Origin: Bigelowiella natans CCMP2755
Taxonomy: Eukaryota; Cercozoa; Chlorarachniophyceae
Reading direction: 5' to 3'
DNA: 64,000 nucleotides
Assembly (NCBI GenBank): GCA_000320545.1
Contig: ADNK01001313.1
Coordinates: 1 to 64,000, forward strand
Part shown: one piece after another, positions 63,475 through 64,000 of the stretch
Position numbering within the stretch: position 1 is the first letter of the stretch
Layout of the letters: each line of letters opens with the position of its first letter
Notes under the pieces: model-generated
The model's database searches: none
Told to the model about the DNA's origin: nothing
Seen by the model: the letters and a program-made list of their open reading frames with translations, nothing else
Made by a program: the position numbers and the translations under genes

Positions 63475-64000
63475 TCACTCACATCCTTCGACGTTTGCAT
63501 CGACCACCCCTCTCCACTCATCGGTGATCTGGGTGACGTTAGCACTAATGAATGATTCGCACCGACAGTACGAATTGCCAACGATGACGTTGTAAACAGG
63601 ATAGCCCAATCGTCCATCCACCCCAATATTGGCTAGTTCTGGGTACCTCACCGCCCAAGGGTTTGTGGTGACAAATGATCCAGGATGCAGCAGGTCATCG
63701 TCCGAGCCACCGACCGAATGCCACAGCGTCGGCGCCATCTTCCCAGTCCAGATTGGGCAGTTCGGATAGCAGTCCTTGTCGAAAGAGCTCACCCCGCGGC
63801 TGTCGAAGTGAATTGCGAGGTCGCAGTCCGAGAACGAGTTGAACTTGACGTGGTTGTGGCGCCCCCCTCCCATGACGATGCCTGTTTGGCAGTCGTGAAA
63901 GCTGTTGTTGTAGACTTGGAATCCCGACATCTCGTCATCAAGGTACACCCCTTGCACACTAGGGACCCCGAGGAAGACAGGCACGCGCGTTCGGATAGAC
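63475..64000 (-). CDS. Right-handed beta-helix (pectin-lyase-like) protein, C-terminal part
   Basis: The frame is open to the window edge, so the gene continues to the right; no start is visible. GVYLDDEMSGFQVYNNSF and HDCQTGIVMGGGRHNHVKF show the regular beta-helix turns with YLDD, NN and GGG signatures. CDLAIHFDSRGV follows, and then a Cys-containing tail with VYNVIVGNSYCRCE. Similar modules occur in secreted carbohydrate-active or surface proteins of algae and protists. Catalytic residues cannot be judged from this piece. The stop is at 63475-63477. Confidence 0.75.
   Translation of the reverse strand, partial: SIRTRVPVFLGVPSVQGVYLDDEMSGFQVYNNSFHDCQTGIVMGGGRHNHVKFNSFSDCDLAIHFDSRGVSSFDKDCYPNCPIWTGKMAPTLWHSVGGSDDDLLHPGSFVTTNPWAVRYPELANIGVDGRLGYPVYNVIVGNSYCRCESFISANVTQITDEWRGVVDANVEGCE

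Noticed and set aside
1-64000. tRNA, rRNA, CRISPR or bacterial operon features
   Set aside because: No convincing tRNA B-box context, rRNA or direct-repeat/spacer array was seen; the genes have spliceosomal introns.

Overview
This is 64 kb of a nuclear genome from a spliceosomal-intron-rich eukaryotic microbe. A TMEM138-like ciliary protein suggests a flagellate. A G-alpha/7TM-RGS pair, a FAAL-ACP-LbH enzyme and a LamG ectoprotein fit a stramenopile, another SAR protist or a haptophyte, but the lineage is a guess. No rRNA, tRNA, CRISPR array or autonomous transposon was recognised.

Genes left to right: dihydroxyacetone kinase (+, 5' end outside the window); fatty-acyl-AMP ligase/ACP/hexapeptide-repeat membrane enzyme (-); cupin protein (-); SLC30A9-like zinc transporter (+); ubiquitin C-terminal hydrolase (-); lipoate ligase-like protein (+); type II membrane glycosyltransferase (-); DED1/DDX3-type RNA helicase (-); RRM protein (+); TMEM138-like protein (-); sugar transporter (+); seven-transmembrane RGS protein (-); G protein alpha subunit (+); LamG ectoprotein (-); inositol-pentakisphosphate 2-kinase (+); beta-helix protein (-, 5' end outside the window). 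Most exon joins were checked by hand for GT-AG ends and phase.

Orientation alternates almost gene by gene, giving divergent pairs with spacers of 0.2-1.2 kb and convergent pairs with spacers of 0.4-2.1 kb. Spacers downstream of gene 3' ends share an unusual composition rich in CTAG palindromes (GCTAGC, TCTAGA, CTAGCTAG, TGCTAGCA). Divergent promoter spacers almost lack it.

Two intron styles coexist. One gene set (DAK, SLC30A9, UCH, lipoate ligase, glycosyltransferase, helicase, sugar transporter, LamG, IPK1) has longer introns full of microsatellites and poly-C. The other (FAAL enzyme, cupin, RRM, TMEM138, RGS) has short, AT-rich, repeat-poor introns; G-alpha has none. The most functional-looking pairing is the divergent G-alpha and 7TM-RGS genes, whose products should act in one signalling pathway. 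One RGS intron carries a 197-bp MITE-like element with inverted repeats and a 10-bp target duplication.
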